Source of the DNA: Streptomyces paludis
GTDB lineage: Bacteria > Actinomycetota > Actinomycetes > Streptomycetales > Streptomycetaceae
Assembly (NCBI RefSeq): GCF_003344965.1
Contig: NZ_CP031194.1
Coordinates: 1,178,001-1,242,000 of the forward strand
Direction: 5' to 3'
DNA length: 64,000 bases
Positions 43,339 through 51,272 of this stretch are shown one piece after another (the stretch's first letter is position 1; each line of letters begins with the position of its first letter). The notes beneath the pieces were generated by a model. The model was given only the letters and a program-made list of their open reading frames with translations. It did no database searches and was not told the DNA's origin. Position numbers and translations under genes: made by a program.

Positions 43339-43902
43339 GAGCCGGCCGGAGAGCCGGAGCCGCCGGCGCTGGTCGTCGGGATCGGCGCGAGCAGCGGCGC
43401 GTCCGCCGATGACGTGCTCGCGCTGATCGCGCGCACGCTGCGGGACGCGGGCCTGCCGCCGGAGTCGGTCGTCGAACTGGCGACGGTCGAGACCGCGGCC
43501 GGGCGGCCCGCGATCGTCACGGCGGCGGCCCGGCTCGGGGTGCCCGTACGGGCGTACGCGGCCGGGCTGCTTGCCCGGGTCGCCGTACCGAACCCGTCGG
43601 CGGCACCGGCCAGGGCGGTGGGAACGCCGTCCGTCGCGGAGGCCGCGGCGCTGGCCTGCGGCGGGACCCTGCTCGTACCGAAACGGAAGTCGGCTCCGGA
43701 CGGGCGGCGGGCGGGGGTTACCTGTGCGGTGGCGAGTAGATGCCACACACGATGGGGGTCAAGCGGAGTGGAACGGGACGGGGAGGACATGATGTCGGTA
43801 GTGACCGCAGAGCACGGCAGGCACGGCAGACGCCCCGGGACACCGGTGGCACGAGGGGAGGAGCCCGGTGACCCGTACCGTCCGGACCATCAAGAACGCT
43901 GA
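43339..43902 (+). pseudogene. CobE/CbiG C-terminal-like remnant without a start codon
   Basis: The stretch PALVVGIGASSGASADDVLALIA, then ATVETAAGRPAIVTAAARLGVPVRAY, VPNPSAAPARAVGTPSVAEAAAL and LLVPKRKSA is a CobE/CbiG C-terminal domain. In its frame no ATG, GTG or TTG occurs in the ~150 bases before the domain. ATG 43284 and GTG 43323 are in another frame. A tract of repeated GGGCGTACG lies in between. Past residue ~130 the frame continues with unrelated, Arg-rich sequence to TGA 43902. A frameshift within the repeat tract or a decayed fusion (such as CobE-CobJ) would explain this. An internal ATG at 43789 behind GGGGAGG could open a separate 37-codon peptide. Confidence 0.6.
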
Positions 43903-44101
43903 GCGCGCTCAGCACGCTCGGAAGACCGAGCACAGCCGTACGCGCCGGAGACCGGCCGCCACCCCGGCCGCCACCCGGGCCGTCGAGTGGGCCACCGCCC
44001 CGGCCGTCGACTCGGCCCACGCCCCCGTTGCCCCGGCCGACGCCCCGGCCCGCGCGATAGTCCGCGCCTACCTCCGTGACGGCCATGTCTACGCGCGCTG
44101 A
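43868..44101 (+). CDS. Small hypothetical protein upstream of cobC
   Basis: A 77-aa Ala/Arg/Pro-rich frame read from a GTG with a strong GGGGAGGAG upstream. It has no recognisable domain. Its end overlaps the start of cobC by 26 nt in another frame, so it could couple translation into cobC. Codon use is acceptable but composition is low-complexity; it may not be a real protein. Confidence 0.4.
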   Translation: MTRTVRTIKNAERAQHARKTEHSRTRRRPAATPAATRAVEWATAPAVDSAHAPVAPADAPARAIVRAYLRDGHVYAR

Positions 44102-45146
44102 TAGCCACGACCTGCGCCATCACGGCGACGCCGAGATGCGGGACGCGGGCGCCGGGCTGATCGACCTCGCGGTCAACGTCCGTACGGGGACTCCCCCGGC
44201 CTGGCTGCGCGAGCGCATCGCCGAGTCGCTGACCGGGCTCGCCGCCTATCCCGACGGGCGGGCCGCCCGCGCGGCGGTCGCGGCACGGCACGGGCTGCCG
44301 GTGGAGCGGGTGCTGCTGACGGCGGGGGCGGCGGAGGCGTTCGTACTGCTCGCGCGCGCCCTGCCGGCCCGGCGGCCGGTGATCGTCCATCCGCAGTTCA
44401 CCGAGCCGGAGGCGGCCCTGCGGGACGCCGGGCGCGAGGTCCGGCGGGTGCTGCTGCACGCGCGGGACGGCTTCCGGCTCGATCCCGGGGCGGTGCCCGA
44501 CGACGCGGATCTGGTCGTCCTGGGCAATCCGACCAACCCGACGTCGGTGCTGCATCCGGCCGAGACCCTCGCGAAGCTCGCCCGGCCCGGGCGGACACTG
44601 GTGGTGGACGAGGCGTTCATGGACGCGGTGCCCGGTGAGCCGGAGTCCCTGGCGGGGCGGACGGATGTGCCGGGGCTGGTCGTGCTGCGCAGCCTGACGA
44701 AGACCTGGGGTCTGGCGGGGCTGCGGATCGGTTACGTACTGGCCGAGCCGACGACGGTGGCGGTGCTGGAGCGGGCGCAGCCGCTGTGGCCCGTGTCGAC
44801 ACCGGCGCTGGCGGCGGCGGAGGCGTGTGTGACGCCCGAGGCGCTCGCGGAGGCGGAGCGGGCGGCCTGCCGGATGAGGGTGGAGCGGGCGCATCTGCTG
44901 GCGGGGCTGGCGGAGTTCGAGGAGGTGCGGACGGTGGAGGCGGCCGAGGGGCCGTTCGTGCTCCTACGGATGGAGCGCGCGGAGGCGGTCCGGGCGCGGC
45001 TGCGCACGCTGGGCTTCGCCGCCCGCCGGGGTGACACGTTTCCGGGTCTTGGGCCGCAGTGGCTGCGGATCGCGGTCCGGGACCGGGCCACGACAAATCG
45101 TTTCCTCCAGGCACTGGACCAGGCGCTGACGGCGGCGGGTACGTAG
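44076..45146 (+). CDS. cobC: Rv2231c/CobC-type PLP-dependent aminotransferase-fold enzyme
   Basis: A 356-aa fold-type I PLP enzyme of the histidinol-phosphate aminotransferase group, similar to L-threonine-O-3-phosphate decarboxylase, which makes aminopropanol phosphate for CbiB. Landmarks: HGDAEMRDAGAGLIDLAVNVR, TAGAAEAFVLLARAL, VVLGNPTNPTSVLHP with the Asp/Asn contacts, and the PLP lysine in LRSLTKTWGLAGLRIGY. Start GTG 44076 or ATG 44085; neither has a good ribosome site, perhaps because translation is coupled from upstream. Ends the cobalamin locus. Confidence 0.9.
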   Translation: MTAMSTRADSHDLRHHGDAEMRDAGAGLIDLAVNVRTGTPPAWLRERIAESLTGLAAYPDGRAARAAVAARHGLPVERVLLTAGAAEAFVLLARALPARRPVIVHPQFTEPEAALRDAGREVRRVLLHARDGFRLDPGAVPDDADLVVLGNPTNPTSVLHPAETLAKLARPGRTLVVDEAFMDAVPGEPESLAGRTDVPGLVVLRSLTKTWGLAGLRIGYVLAEPTTVAVLERAQPLWPVSTPALAAAEACVTPEALAEAERAACRMRVERAHLLAGLAEFEEVRTVEAAEGPFVLLRMERAEAVRARLRTLGFAARRGDTFPGLGPQWLRIAVRDRATTNRFLQALDQALTAAGT

Positions 45147-45156
45147 CCGGTACGCA

Positions 45157-45204
45157 GGGGGCGGCACTCCGGCGCACTTGGTGTGCGTACCGGAGCGCCG
45201 CCCC
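45157..45204. terminator. Bidirectional hairpin, cobC / surface protein
   Basis: GGGGCGGC-CTCCGG pairs with CCGGAG-GCCGCCCC around a 17-nt loop, between convergent genes. Confidence 0.75.
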
Positions 45205-45234
45205 TGATCAGCTCCTGGGGACTACGTGGCTACG

Positions 45235-46383
45235 TCAGCGCTTGGCGGCGCGGTTCTTCCGGGCCACGAGCATGGCGCCGCCGCCCAGGGCGAGCAGCGC
45301 CGCCGCGCCGCCCGCGAGGTAGGGCGTGGTGGAACTGCCGCCGGTCGAGGCGAGGTTGGCCTCCACCGGCTCCCCGGCGGACTGCGCCTTCAGACCGCCG
45401 TCGGCGGCCGACTCCTGGCCGGTGCCGTTGCCGGAGCCCTTGTCGGCCGCCTGCTCGGCCGCCGGCTTGTCCGTGTCCGGGGTGTCGTCCCCGGCCGCGG
45501 GCTTGTCGCCGGTGGCGGGCTTGGTGCCCTCCTCCGGGTCGGCGGCGGGCTGCTCGGCCGGCTTCCCGGGGTCGGGCTTCTGCTCCTCCGGCTTTTCGTC
45601 GGGCTTGTCGCCCGGCTTGTCGTCGGGCTTCTCGGCCGGCTTGTCCGGCGCGGTGGCGGGCGCGTCCGGCGACTCGCAGGTGGCCCCGGCGAGTGTGACG
45701 GTGCCCTCGACCTCGGCGACGTTCAGCTTGAGCGGGTTGACCGACACCTTCAGTTCGAGCGCCGCCGCCGCGGCCGTACGGGACGTGGTGTGCGTCTTCG
45801 ACAGCGCGAGCGAGACCTCACCGACGGCGGGCACCTCGACGCGCGTGGTCCCGGCCGCGGAGAGCGTGATCCTCTTGCCGAGGACGGTCACGGGACCGAG
45901 CAGATTCGACTCGGCGGTCGGCTCCTTGCCCGCCTCGCAGACCGCCTTGGAGGTGACCTCCTGAATCTCGATCAGCGAGAGCAGCGGCAGCCCGGGGACG
46001 TGGACCTTGGCGTGCGCGATATTGCTGTAGCCCTCGGCCCGGTGCTTGTCGGCCGTCGCCTTCGCGGTGGCGACGTCGGCCCGCAGCAGGGTGAAGGGCC
46101 TGCCCCTGTCGACCCCGTCGAGCTGGGCGGTCAGCGCCGTCTTCTCCGCGGTCGCGGGCGCCTGGACCTCGTTGAGCGCGACCTTGAGCGGCAGGTTGAC
46201 GGACTTGTTGAGCAGGGACACATCGAGCCCGACGCTGAGCACGACCGCACTCGCCTTTCCCTCGTGCCCGCCCTCGGTGGCCTGCGCCGGCGCGGCGAGA
46301 AGCACCGGCCCCGCCGTCAGCGTGGCGGCGGCCACGACGGCGGCGCAACGGCGCGCGGGCAGGCGGAAGGTATTGCTGTTCAA
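45235..46383 (-). CDS. LAxTG-anchored secreted surface protein (SCO1860 family)
   Basis: A 382-aa exported protein. A signal peptide (CAAVVAAATLTAGPVLLAAPAQA) leads into a domain of about 200 residues with two Cys. A long Pro/Asp/Lys/Glu-rich spacer (KPxEKPDDKPGDKPDEKPEE-like) follows, then the sorting signal NLASTGGSS, a hydrophobic helix and KNRAAKR. The LAxTG motif fits class E sortases of Streptomyces. The start is a TTG (MNSNTFRLPARR), since the region before it is not signal-like; GGGGGTT lies upstream. Probably displayed on the cell wall; function unknown. Confidence 0.85.
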   Translation of the reverse strand: MNSNTFRLPARRCAAVVAAATLTAGPVLLAAPAQATEGGHEGKASAVVLSVGLDVSLLNKSVNLPLKVALNEVQAPATAEKTALTAQLDGVDRGRPFTLLRADVATAKATADKHRAEGYSNIAHAKVHVPGLPLLSLIEIQEVTSKAVCEAGKEPTAESNLLGPVTVLGKRITLSAAGTTRVEVPAVGEVSLALSKTHTTSRTAAAAALELKVSVNPLKLNVAEVEGTVTLAGATCESPDAPATAPDKPAEKPDDKPGDKPDEKPEEQKPDPGKPAEQPAADPEEGTKPATGDKPAAGDDTPDTDKPAAEQAADKGSGNGTGQESAADGGLKAQSAGEPVEANLASTGGSSTTPYLAGGAAALLALGGGAMLVARKNRAAKR

Positions 46384-46472
46384 AATGGTGGAACCCCCAC
46401 AAGAGACATGGCGTCGCTGCTGTCCGCGGGGACACGCGGGCAGTGACGACTGAGACACCAGTCATCTTTACG

Positions 46473-46520
46473 CACTTAGAGTGAACGAGCGAGCACCTGA
46501 AGTGAGTTCACTCTAAAGTG
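46473..46520. promoter_or_regulatory. Long-arm inverted repeat, LAxTG gene / NUDIX gap
   Basis: CACTTAGAGTGAAC faces GTTCACTCTAAAGTG (14-15 bp arms, one gap) across 19 nt. It is AT-rich for this genome and lies upstream of the surface-protein gene and downstream of the NUDIX gene. It could be a dyad operator for the former or a terminator for the latter; no U-tract follows in either direction. Confidence 0.45.
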
Positions 46521-46577
46521 GGGTTTTCGGGTCCAAATTCGATTCTTGTGGGACACACGTTCCCCAGCCCACCGACC

Positions 46578-47123
46578 TCAGCCCGCACCGACCCGCTGGG
46601 CCAACAACAGCGCCAGGGGACCCCCCTGAAGCAGAAAACGCCCCCGGACACCCGCCTCGACCGCATCAGCCACCGGCCACCACATCAACGTGAAGTCCCC
46701 TTCACCCGGCCCGAGTTGCTGGGGCCCGCGCGTAAGCCCCTCAGCCAGGAAAAGATGGATACGGGCCGTGGACTTCAGAGTGATGGCGTACGAACCGAGG
46801 GAGCGCCAGTCATGGGCAGTAACACCGGCCTCCTCACGAAGCTCCCGCCGCGCACACTCCTCCGCCGTCTCCCCACCTTCCCGACGTCCCCCGGGCAGGA
46901 ACACGTACTCCCCACCGTGGCGCGGAAATTCAGCGCTCAGGACGGCGACCGTACCGTCCACGTCCCGGGCCACGACAACGGAGGCATCACGCATGGCCCC
47001 TCGCTCGGATGCGTCACTCATGGCATCACTCATGGCCCGGGAGCGTAGCCGCCCACTCCGAAAATCAAACGGCAAACGACGCGGCTCCCGAGAGGCCCGG
47101 GCTCCGATACGCAGCAGAGTCAT
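46578..47123 (-). CDS. NUDIX hydrolase
   Basis: A 181-aa protein. The Nudix box GGRREGGETAEECARRELREEAGV (GX5EX7REUXEEXGU) is complete, so it should hydrolyse a nucleoside-diphosphate-linked compound. ATG 47123 is chosen because AAAGGAGAG sits seven bases upstream; later ATGs at 47033 and 47021 lack such a site, although the first 30 residues are Arg-rich and poorly conserved in character. It is divergent from the hydroxymethylbilane synthase paralogue, with 100 bp between the starts, suggesting joint control. Confidence 0.85.
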   Translation of the reverse strand: MTLLRIGARASREPRRLPFDFRSGRLRSRAMSDAMSDASERGAMRDASVVVARDVDGTVAVLSAEFPRHGGEYVFLPGGRREGGETAEECARRELREEAGVTAHDWRSLGSYAITLKSTARIHLFLAEGLTRGPQQLGPGEGDFTLMWWPVADAVEAGVRGRFLLQGGPLALLLAQRVGAG

Positions 47124-47223
47124 CAAGAAGCTCTCCTTTAGTGACAATCTGTCGGAAACTGCATGATTCCTGCGCAAGTACGATGGCTCGCCAACGATCC
47201 GTACAAGGCGAGGAGTTGACCAA

Positions 47224-48156
47224 ATGGACGGCGTGGTGCGAATCGGCTCCCGAGCCAGCAAGCTGGCCCGAACGCAGGTCACGGAGTGGCTCACGCCGAT
47301 CGTTGAGCGTTTTCCGGGCGTCCGGTTCAAGCGGGAGATCATCCTCGAAGACGGCGACCAGGACCGCGTGACGCCGACTCTTGCCGAGGTGGCGAAGACA
47401 GCCGGCGGGTCGGCCTTCTCCACGAACCAGGAGGCGGCACTCGTCACGGGGCGAGTCGATGTGATCGTCCATTCGCTCAAGGACTTGCCCACCTCTGTGC
47501 ACGAGGGCACCTTCCTGCTGACGACGCCCGGCCCGCGCGAGGATGTGCGGGACGTGCTCTGCGGATCGACGCTGGCTGACCTCCCGCGGGGTGCTCGTGT
47601 CGGGACAGGCGCCCCGCGGCGAGTCGCTCAACTCCTCTTCCTGCGTCCGGATCTGGACGTGGTGCCGGTCCGCGGAAACGTCCCCGGGCGGCTCGCACGA
47701 GCGACCAAGGGCCCCCTTGACGCGGTGGTCCTCGCGGCGGCGGGCTTGAACCGGCTCGAATTGACCCCGGACGTGCACGAGGCACTCGACACGGCGGTCT
47801 TCCCTCCGTCTCCCGGACAAGGCGCGCTCGGCATTCAAGTCCGCGTCGGCTCCCGGGCCGCCGAACTCCTGGCGCAGACCGGCGATCTTCATGTCGACGC
47901 GTGCGTACGTGCCGAGCGAGCCCTCCTGGCCGAGCTTCACGGAGGCTGCTCAGTTCCGGTCGGAGCCTGGGGCCGGATCGGGCCGGACGGACTCCTGCAC
48001 CTCTCCGCCGCAGTCACCTCCCTGGACGGCGCGGAGCAGGTCACGGCAGCCGGAGAGGGACCGGCGGACGACCCCGTGAAGCTCGGCACCCTCATCGCCT
48101 CCGAACTCCTCGCGCAGGGTGCGGCGGACATCCTGGCAGCGATCACGAAGTCCTGA
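47224..48156 (+). CDS. Hydroxymethylbilane synthase paralogue (HemC-like)
   Basis: A 310-aa porphobilinogen deaminase. The hallmarks are there: RIGSRASKLARTQ, the catalytic Asp in DVIVHSLKDLPT, the substrate arginines in GTGAPRRVAQL, and the dipyrromethane-cofactor Cys in LHGGCSVPVG. It differs from housekeeping HemC in the GGSAFSTNQEAAL segment (usually GGKGLFVKEIE). Because it lies beside a defective HemB-like gene and a NUDIX gene rather than hemA/hemB/hemL, it is probably a second, accessory copy. GAGGAG precedes the ATG. It converges with the HemB-like gene, overlapping it by 14 nt. Confidence 0.85.
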   Translation: MDGVVRIGSRASKLARTQVTEWLTPIVERFPGVRFKREIILEDGDQDRVTPTLAEVAKTAGGSAFSTNQEAALVTGRVDVIVHSLKDLPTSVHEGTFLLTTPGPREDVRDVLCGSTLADLPRGARVGTGAPRRVAQLLFLRPDLDVVPVRGNVPGRLARATKGPLDAVVLAAAGLNRLELTPDVHEALDTAVFPPSPGQGALGIQVRVGSRAAELLAQTGDLHVDACVRAERALLAELHGGCSVPVGAWGRIGPDGLLHLSAAVTSLDGAEQVTAAGEGPADDPVKLGTLIASELLAQGAADILAAITKS

Positions 48157-48838
48157 GCGCGCGGGCGATCTCCAGGGCGCCGTAGGTGACAACCCGCGCG
48201 GCGCCCGCTCGCTTCAGGACCGTGTACGCCTCGACCAGTCCCTTCACATCCCGCTCACCATCCTCGCGGCGGTTGGTCAGACGCAGGTACTCACCGGACA
48301 CGGAGAAGGGCACAAGAGGGACGGGCACCTTGTTCTTCAGGTGGACAAGGGTGTCCACGGTGTGAAGCGCGGGCTCCGTGAGGATCATGTCCGCTCCCTC
48401 GTCCACCATCTCGCGTGCGACGTGAACGGCGAACTCCGGCTGCTTCGGGTCGATCTGGAACGCCCGCGCGCCGGACTGAGGTGTGGCCCTCATAGTGGCG
48501 CGATATCCCTCGTAGAGGGACGACGCGAAGATGAGGTGGGGCATGATCGCCACCCGTTTGTGACCGGCCGCGTCAAGGGCCGCGCGGACGGCGTGGACAG
48601 ATCCCGGGATCATCGAGGCGGGGCCGACGATGTCCGCGCCGGCCTCGGCCTGTGTCACTGCTTGGACTCCGAGGATTTCGGTGGTCTTGTCGGTGTTCAT
48701 GCCGCGCTTGTCCCCGAGCCAGCACTCGCCGGAGTCGTTGTGACTGCACACACACGTCTCCGTCATCACGAGGACACTGGGGGCGGCCTTCTTCGCGGTG
48801 TACGTGCCGCGTGGCGCGGCACGGGAACCGCGTGGCAC
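48143..48838 (-). CDS. HemB-like protein, N-terminally truncated and lacking both catalytic lysines
   Basis: A 231-aa relative of 5-aminolevulinate dehydratase (porphobilinogen synthase). The metal cysteines are kept with exact spacing (ETCVCSHNDSGEC). But where E. coli HemB has the Schiff-base lysines (STKFASS and MVKPAG), this protein reads HLIFASS and LTEPAL: both are gone. The first ~100 residues of the TIM barrel are also missing. The frame begins only 40 nt after the upstream amidohydrolase, at a GTG with no clear leader. It is either a decayed remnant or a protein of a different activity. It may work with, or be a relic of a pathway with, the adjacent HemC-like gene. Confidence 0.75.
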   Translation of the reverse strand: MPRGSRAAPRGTYTAKKAAPSVLVMTETCVCSHNDSGECWLGDKRGMNTDKTTEILGVQAVTQAEAGADIVGPASMIPGSVHAVRAALDAAGHKRVAIMPHLIFASSLYEGYRATMRATPQSGARAFQIDPKQPEFAVHVAREMVDEGADMILTEPALHTVDTLVHLKNKVPVPLVPFSVSGEYLRLTNRREDGERDVKGLVEAYTVLKRAGAARVVTYGALEIARALRTS

Positions 48839-48878
48839 ACCTTCGACGCCTTCCCCGCCACATGCGAGGAGCCGTACG

Positions 48879-49976
48879 TCAGCCGACCACTCGGCCGTTC
48901 AGTACGATTCGGCGTGGCGCGGCCAGTACCCGTACGTCCGCCCGGGGGTCCTCGTCGTAGACGACGAGGTCGGCGGGGGCGCCCTCGTCCAGGGAGGGGC
49001 GGCCCAGCCAGGTGCGGGCGTGCCAGGTGGTGGCGGACAGGGCGGACAGGGGTGGGATGCCGGCTCGTGTCAGTTCTTGGACCTCGGCCGCCACCAGGCC
49101 GTGGGGGAGGCTGCCGCCCGCGTCCGTGCCGACGAAGATGGGGACGCCGGCGTCGTGGGCCGCGCGGACCGTGTCGTAGCGGCGTTCGTACAAGCGGTTC
49201 ATATGGGCGGACCAGCGGGGGAACTTGGCCGCGCCGCCCGCCGCCAGCGCGGGGAAGGTGGCGATGTTGACGAGTGTGGGGACGATGGCGACGCCGCGTT
49301 CCGCGAACAGCGGGATGGTGTCCTCGGTGAGTCCCGTGGCGTGCTCGATACAGTCGATGCCCGCCTCGACCAGGTCGCGCAGCGCGTCCTCCGCGAAGCA
49401 GTGCGCGGTGACGCGCGCGCCCAGGCGGTGGGCCTCCGCGATCGCCGCCGTCACCTCCGCGCGCGGCCAGCAGGCGGTCAGATCGCCGGCGTCGCGGTCG
49501 ATCCAGTCCCCCACGAGCTTGACCCAGCCGTCGCCGCGGCGTGCTTCGCGGGCCACGTACGCGACGAGGTCGGCGGGCTCGATCTCGTGTGCGTAGTTAC
49601 GGATGTAGCGGCGGGTACGGGCGATATGGCGGCCCGCCCGGATGATCTTCGGCAGATCCTCGCGCGCGTCCGTCCAGCGGGTGTCGGCCGGTGAGCCCGC
49701 GTCCCTGAGCAGCAGCGCGCCCGCGTCCCGGTCGGTCAGCGTCTGCTTCTCGCTGGTCGCGGCGTCGACCGCGCCATGGCCGTCTAGCCCGACATGGCAG
49801 TGCGCGTCCACCAGTCCGGGCAGCGCCCAGCCCCGTACCGTACGGGCCTCACGCGCACCGGTGCCGGCGGGCCGGGTGTAGGTGATCCGGCCGCCCACCA
49901 CCCACAGTTCGTCCCTGACCTCCTCGGGGCCGGCCAGCACCCGTCCCGTGACCCGCAGCACCTCGTGATCGCTCAT
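48879..49976 (-). CDS. Amidohydrolase family metal-dependent hydrolase
   Basis: A 365-aa enzyme of the amidohydrolase superfamily (imidazolonepropionase/aryldialkylphosphatase-like group). Metal ligands: VDAHCHVG (HxH), the strand-4 KLVGDW lysine, ARVTAHCF, CIEHATG, and the strand-8 Asp in FVGTDAGGSLPHG. The substrate is not evident. The ATG at 49976 begins MSDHEVLRVTGRVLAG, a normal start for the family; the upstream frame is a shadow. In S. coelicolor I recall a similar gene beside ectABCD, which is not seen here. Confidence 0.88.
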   Translation of the reverse strand: MSDHEVLRVTGRVLAGPEEVRDELWVVGGRITYTRPAGTGAREARTVRGWALPGLVDAHCHVGLDGHGAVDAATSEKQTLTDRDAGALLLRDAGSPADTRWTDAREDLPKIIRAGRHIARTRRYIRNYAHEIEPADLVAYVAREARRGDGWVKLVGDWIDRDAGDLTACWPRAEVTAAIAEAHRLGARVTAHCFAEDALRDLVEAGIDCIEHATGLTEDTIPLFAERGVAIVPTLVNIATFPALAAGGAAKFPRWSAHMNRLYERRYDTVRAAHDAGVPIFVGTDAGGSLPHGLVAAEVQELTRAGIPPLSALSATTWHARTWLGRPSLDEGAPADLVVYDEDPRADVRVLAAPRRIVLNGRVVG

Positions 49977-50079
49977 GGCCAGCACTGTACGAGGCCGTGA
50001 GTACGCTCTACCGCGAGGGATTCCCCCTTCCCTCCCCCACGTCCCCACTCCCCGACACCGCCCCGAAGAGAGCACCGCC

Positions 50080-51216
50080 GTGACCCACCCCCTGCTGGAC
50101 CTGCCCCCGCTGACCGCCGAGCGCTTCGCCGCGATCGAGCGCCGTGTCGGCTCGCTCCTCGCCACCGCGCACGATGTCGTGATCGCCCAGGGCGAGGCCC
50201 TGCTGCCGCTCGAAGGGTGTGTACGCGGTGGCGCGCGGCCGGGTTCGGCCGCGCTGAACGTGGTCACGGGCCCCTACGGGCAGACCTTCGGCAACTGGCT
50301 GCGGGACTGCGGCGCCGACGTGGTCGACCTGGAGGTGCCGTTCGACACGGCCGTCACCGCCGAGCAGGTGGAGCGCGCCCTCGCCGCGCGCCCGGAGATC
50401 GACTTCGTCTCGCTGGTGCACGCCGAGGCCGCGACCGGCAACACCAACCCGGTCGCGGAGATCGGTGAGGCCGTACGGGCCCACGGCGCGCTGTTCATGC
50501 TGGACGCCGTCGCCTCGGTCGCCGCCGAGCCGCTGCTGCCGGACGTCTGGGGCGTCGATCTGTGCGTCATCGGCGCTCAGAAGGCGATGGGCGGCCCGGC
50601 GGGCGTCTCGGCGGTGTCGGTGAGCCCGCGCGCCTGGGAGCGGCTCGCCGCCAACCCGCGCGCGCCCCGGCGCTCGTACCTCTCGCTGCTCGACTGGAAG
50701 GAGCGCTGGATCGACACCGGCCGCAGGGCCCTGCCGCACGCCCCCGCCCAGTTGGAGATGCTCGCGCTCGAAGCGTGTCTGGAGCGGATCGAGGCGGCCG
50801 GTCTCGACACCGTGATCGCCCGGCACACCACGGCCGCCGCGGCCACCCGCGCGGGCGCGCTGGCGCTCGGGGGCGGCCTCGCGCCGTACGTCCACAACGC
50901 CGCGGAGGCCGCCCCGGTCGCCACGACGCTGCGTACCCCGGCCGGGGTCGACGCCTCGGAGCTGGTGGCGAAGGCGCTGGCGGCCGGCCCCGGGCTCCCG
51001 CTGATCGCGGGCGGCGGCGCGCTGGCGGCCGGGATGGTCCGCGTCAACCACTACGGCGCCGACGCGACCCCCGAGGCGGTACGGGATTCGCTGACCGCGC
51101 TGGGCACGGCACTCGCCTCCGCGCTGGGCGGCTCCGCGCTGGGCGGCTCGGGCGCCCCGGTGGACGTGGCGGGCGCGGTGCGCGCGGCCGACAGCGTATG
51201 GGAAGCGCGCGGCTGA
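50080..51216 (+). CDS. Class V aminotransferase (alanine-glyoxylate type)
   Basis: A 378-aa PLP enzyme of the serine-pyruvate/alanine-glyoxylate aminotransferase group. The PLP lysine lies in VIGAQKAMGGPAG, preceded by FMLDAVASVAAEPLLPDVWGVD, and NVVTGPYGQTFGNW is near the N-terminus. GTG 50080 is preferred (MTHPLLDLPPL) with GAGAG ahead. It is divergent from the amidohydrolase, about 100 bp between starts. A Gly/Ser/Ala-rich repeat (ALGGSALGGSG) is near the C-terminus. Confidence 0.88.
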   Translation: MTHPLLDLPPLTAERFAAIERRVGSLLATAHDVVIAQGEALLPLEGCVRGGARPGSAALNVVTGPYGQTFGNWLRDCGADVVDLEVPFDTAVTAEQVERALAARPEIDFVSLVHAEAATGNTNPVAEIGEAVRAHGALFMLDAVASVAAEPLLPDVWGVDLCVIGAQKAMGGPAGVSAVSVSPRAWERLAANPRAPRRSYLSLLDWKERWIDTGRRALPHAPAQLEMLALEACLERIEAAGLDTVIARHTTAAAATRAGALALGGGLAPYVHNAAEAAPVATTLRTPAGVDASELVAKALAAGPGLPLIAGGGALAAGMVRVNHYGADATPEAVRDSLTALGTALASALGGSALGGSGAPVDVAGAVRAADSVWEARG

Positions 51217-51222
51217 AACGGC

Positions 51223-51259
51223 AGGCGCGGCCCGGTCAACAGTGACCGGGCCGCGCCCC
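51223..51259. terminator. Hairpin terminator between convergent genes
   Basis: AGGCGCGGCCCGGTCA pairs with TGACCGGGCCGCGCC across a 4-nt loop, between the aminotransferase and the Old Yellow Enzyme gene. Confidence 0.8.
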
Positions 51260-51272
51260 TGCGGTCGAGGGC

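Noticed and set aside
43868..44101. Treating the 77-codon Ala/Arg-rich frame as a confident gene
   Set aside because: It has a good ribosome site, but the low-complexity product and overlap with cobC keep confidence low; listed only as possible.
47124..47223. A possible operator (GTACG...CGTAC) between NUDIX and the HemC-like gene
   Set aside because: Arms are only 5 bp with a long asymmetric spacer; not better than chance.
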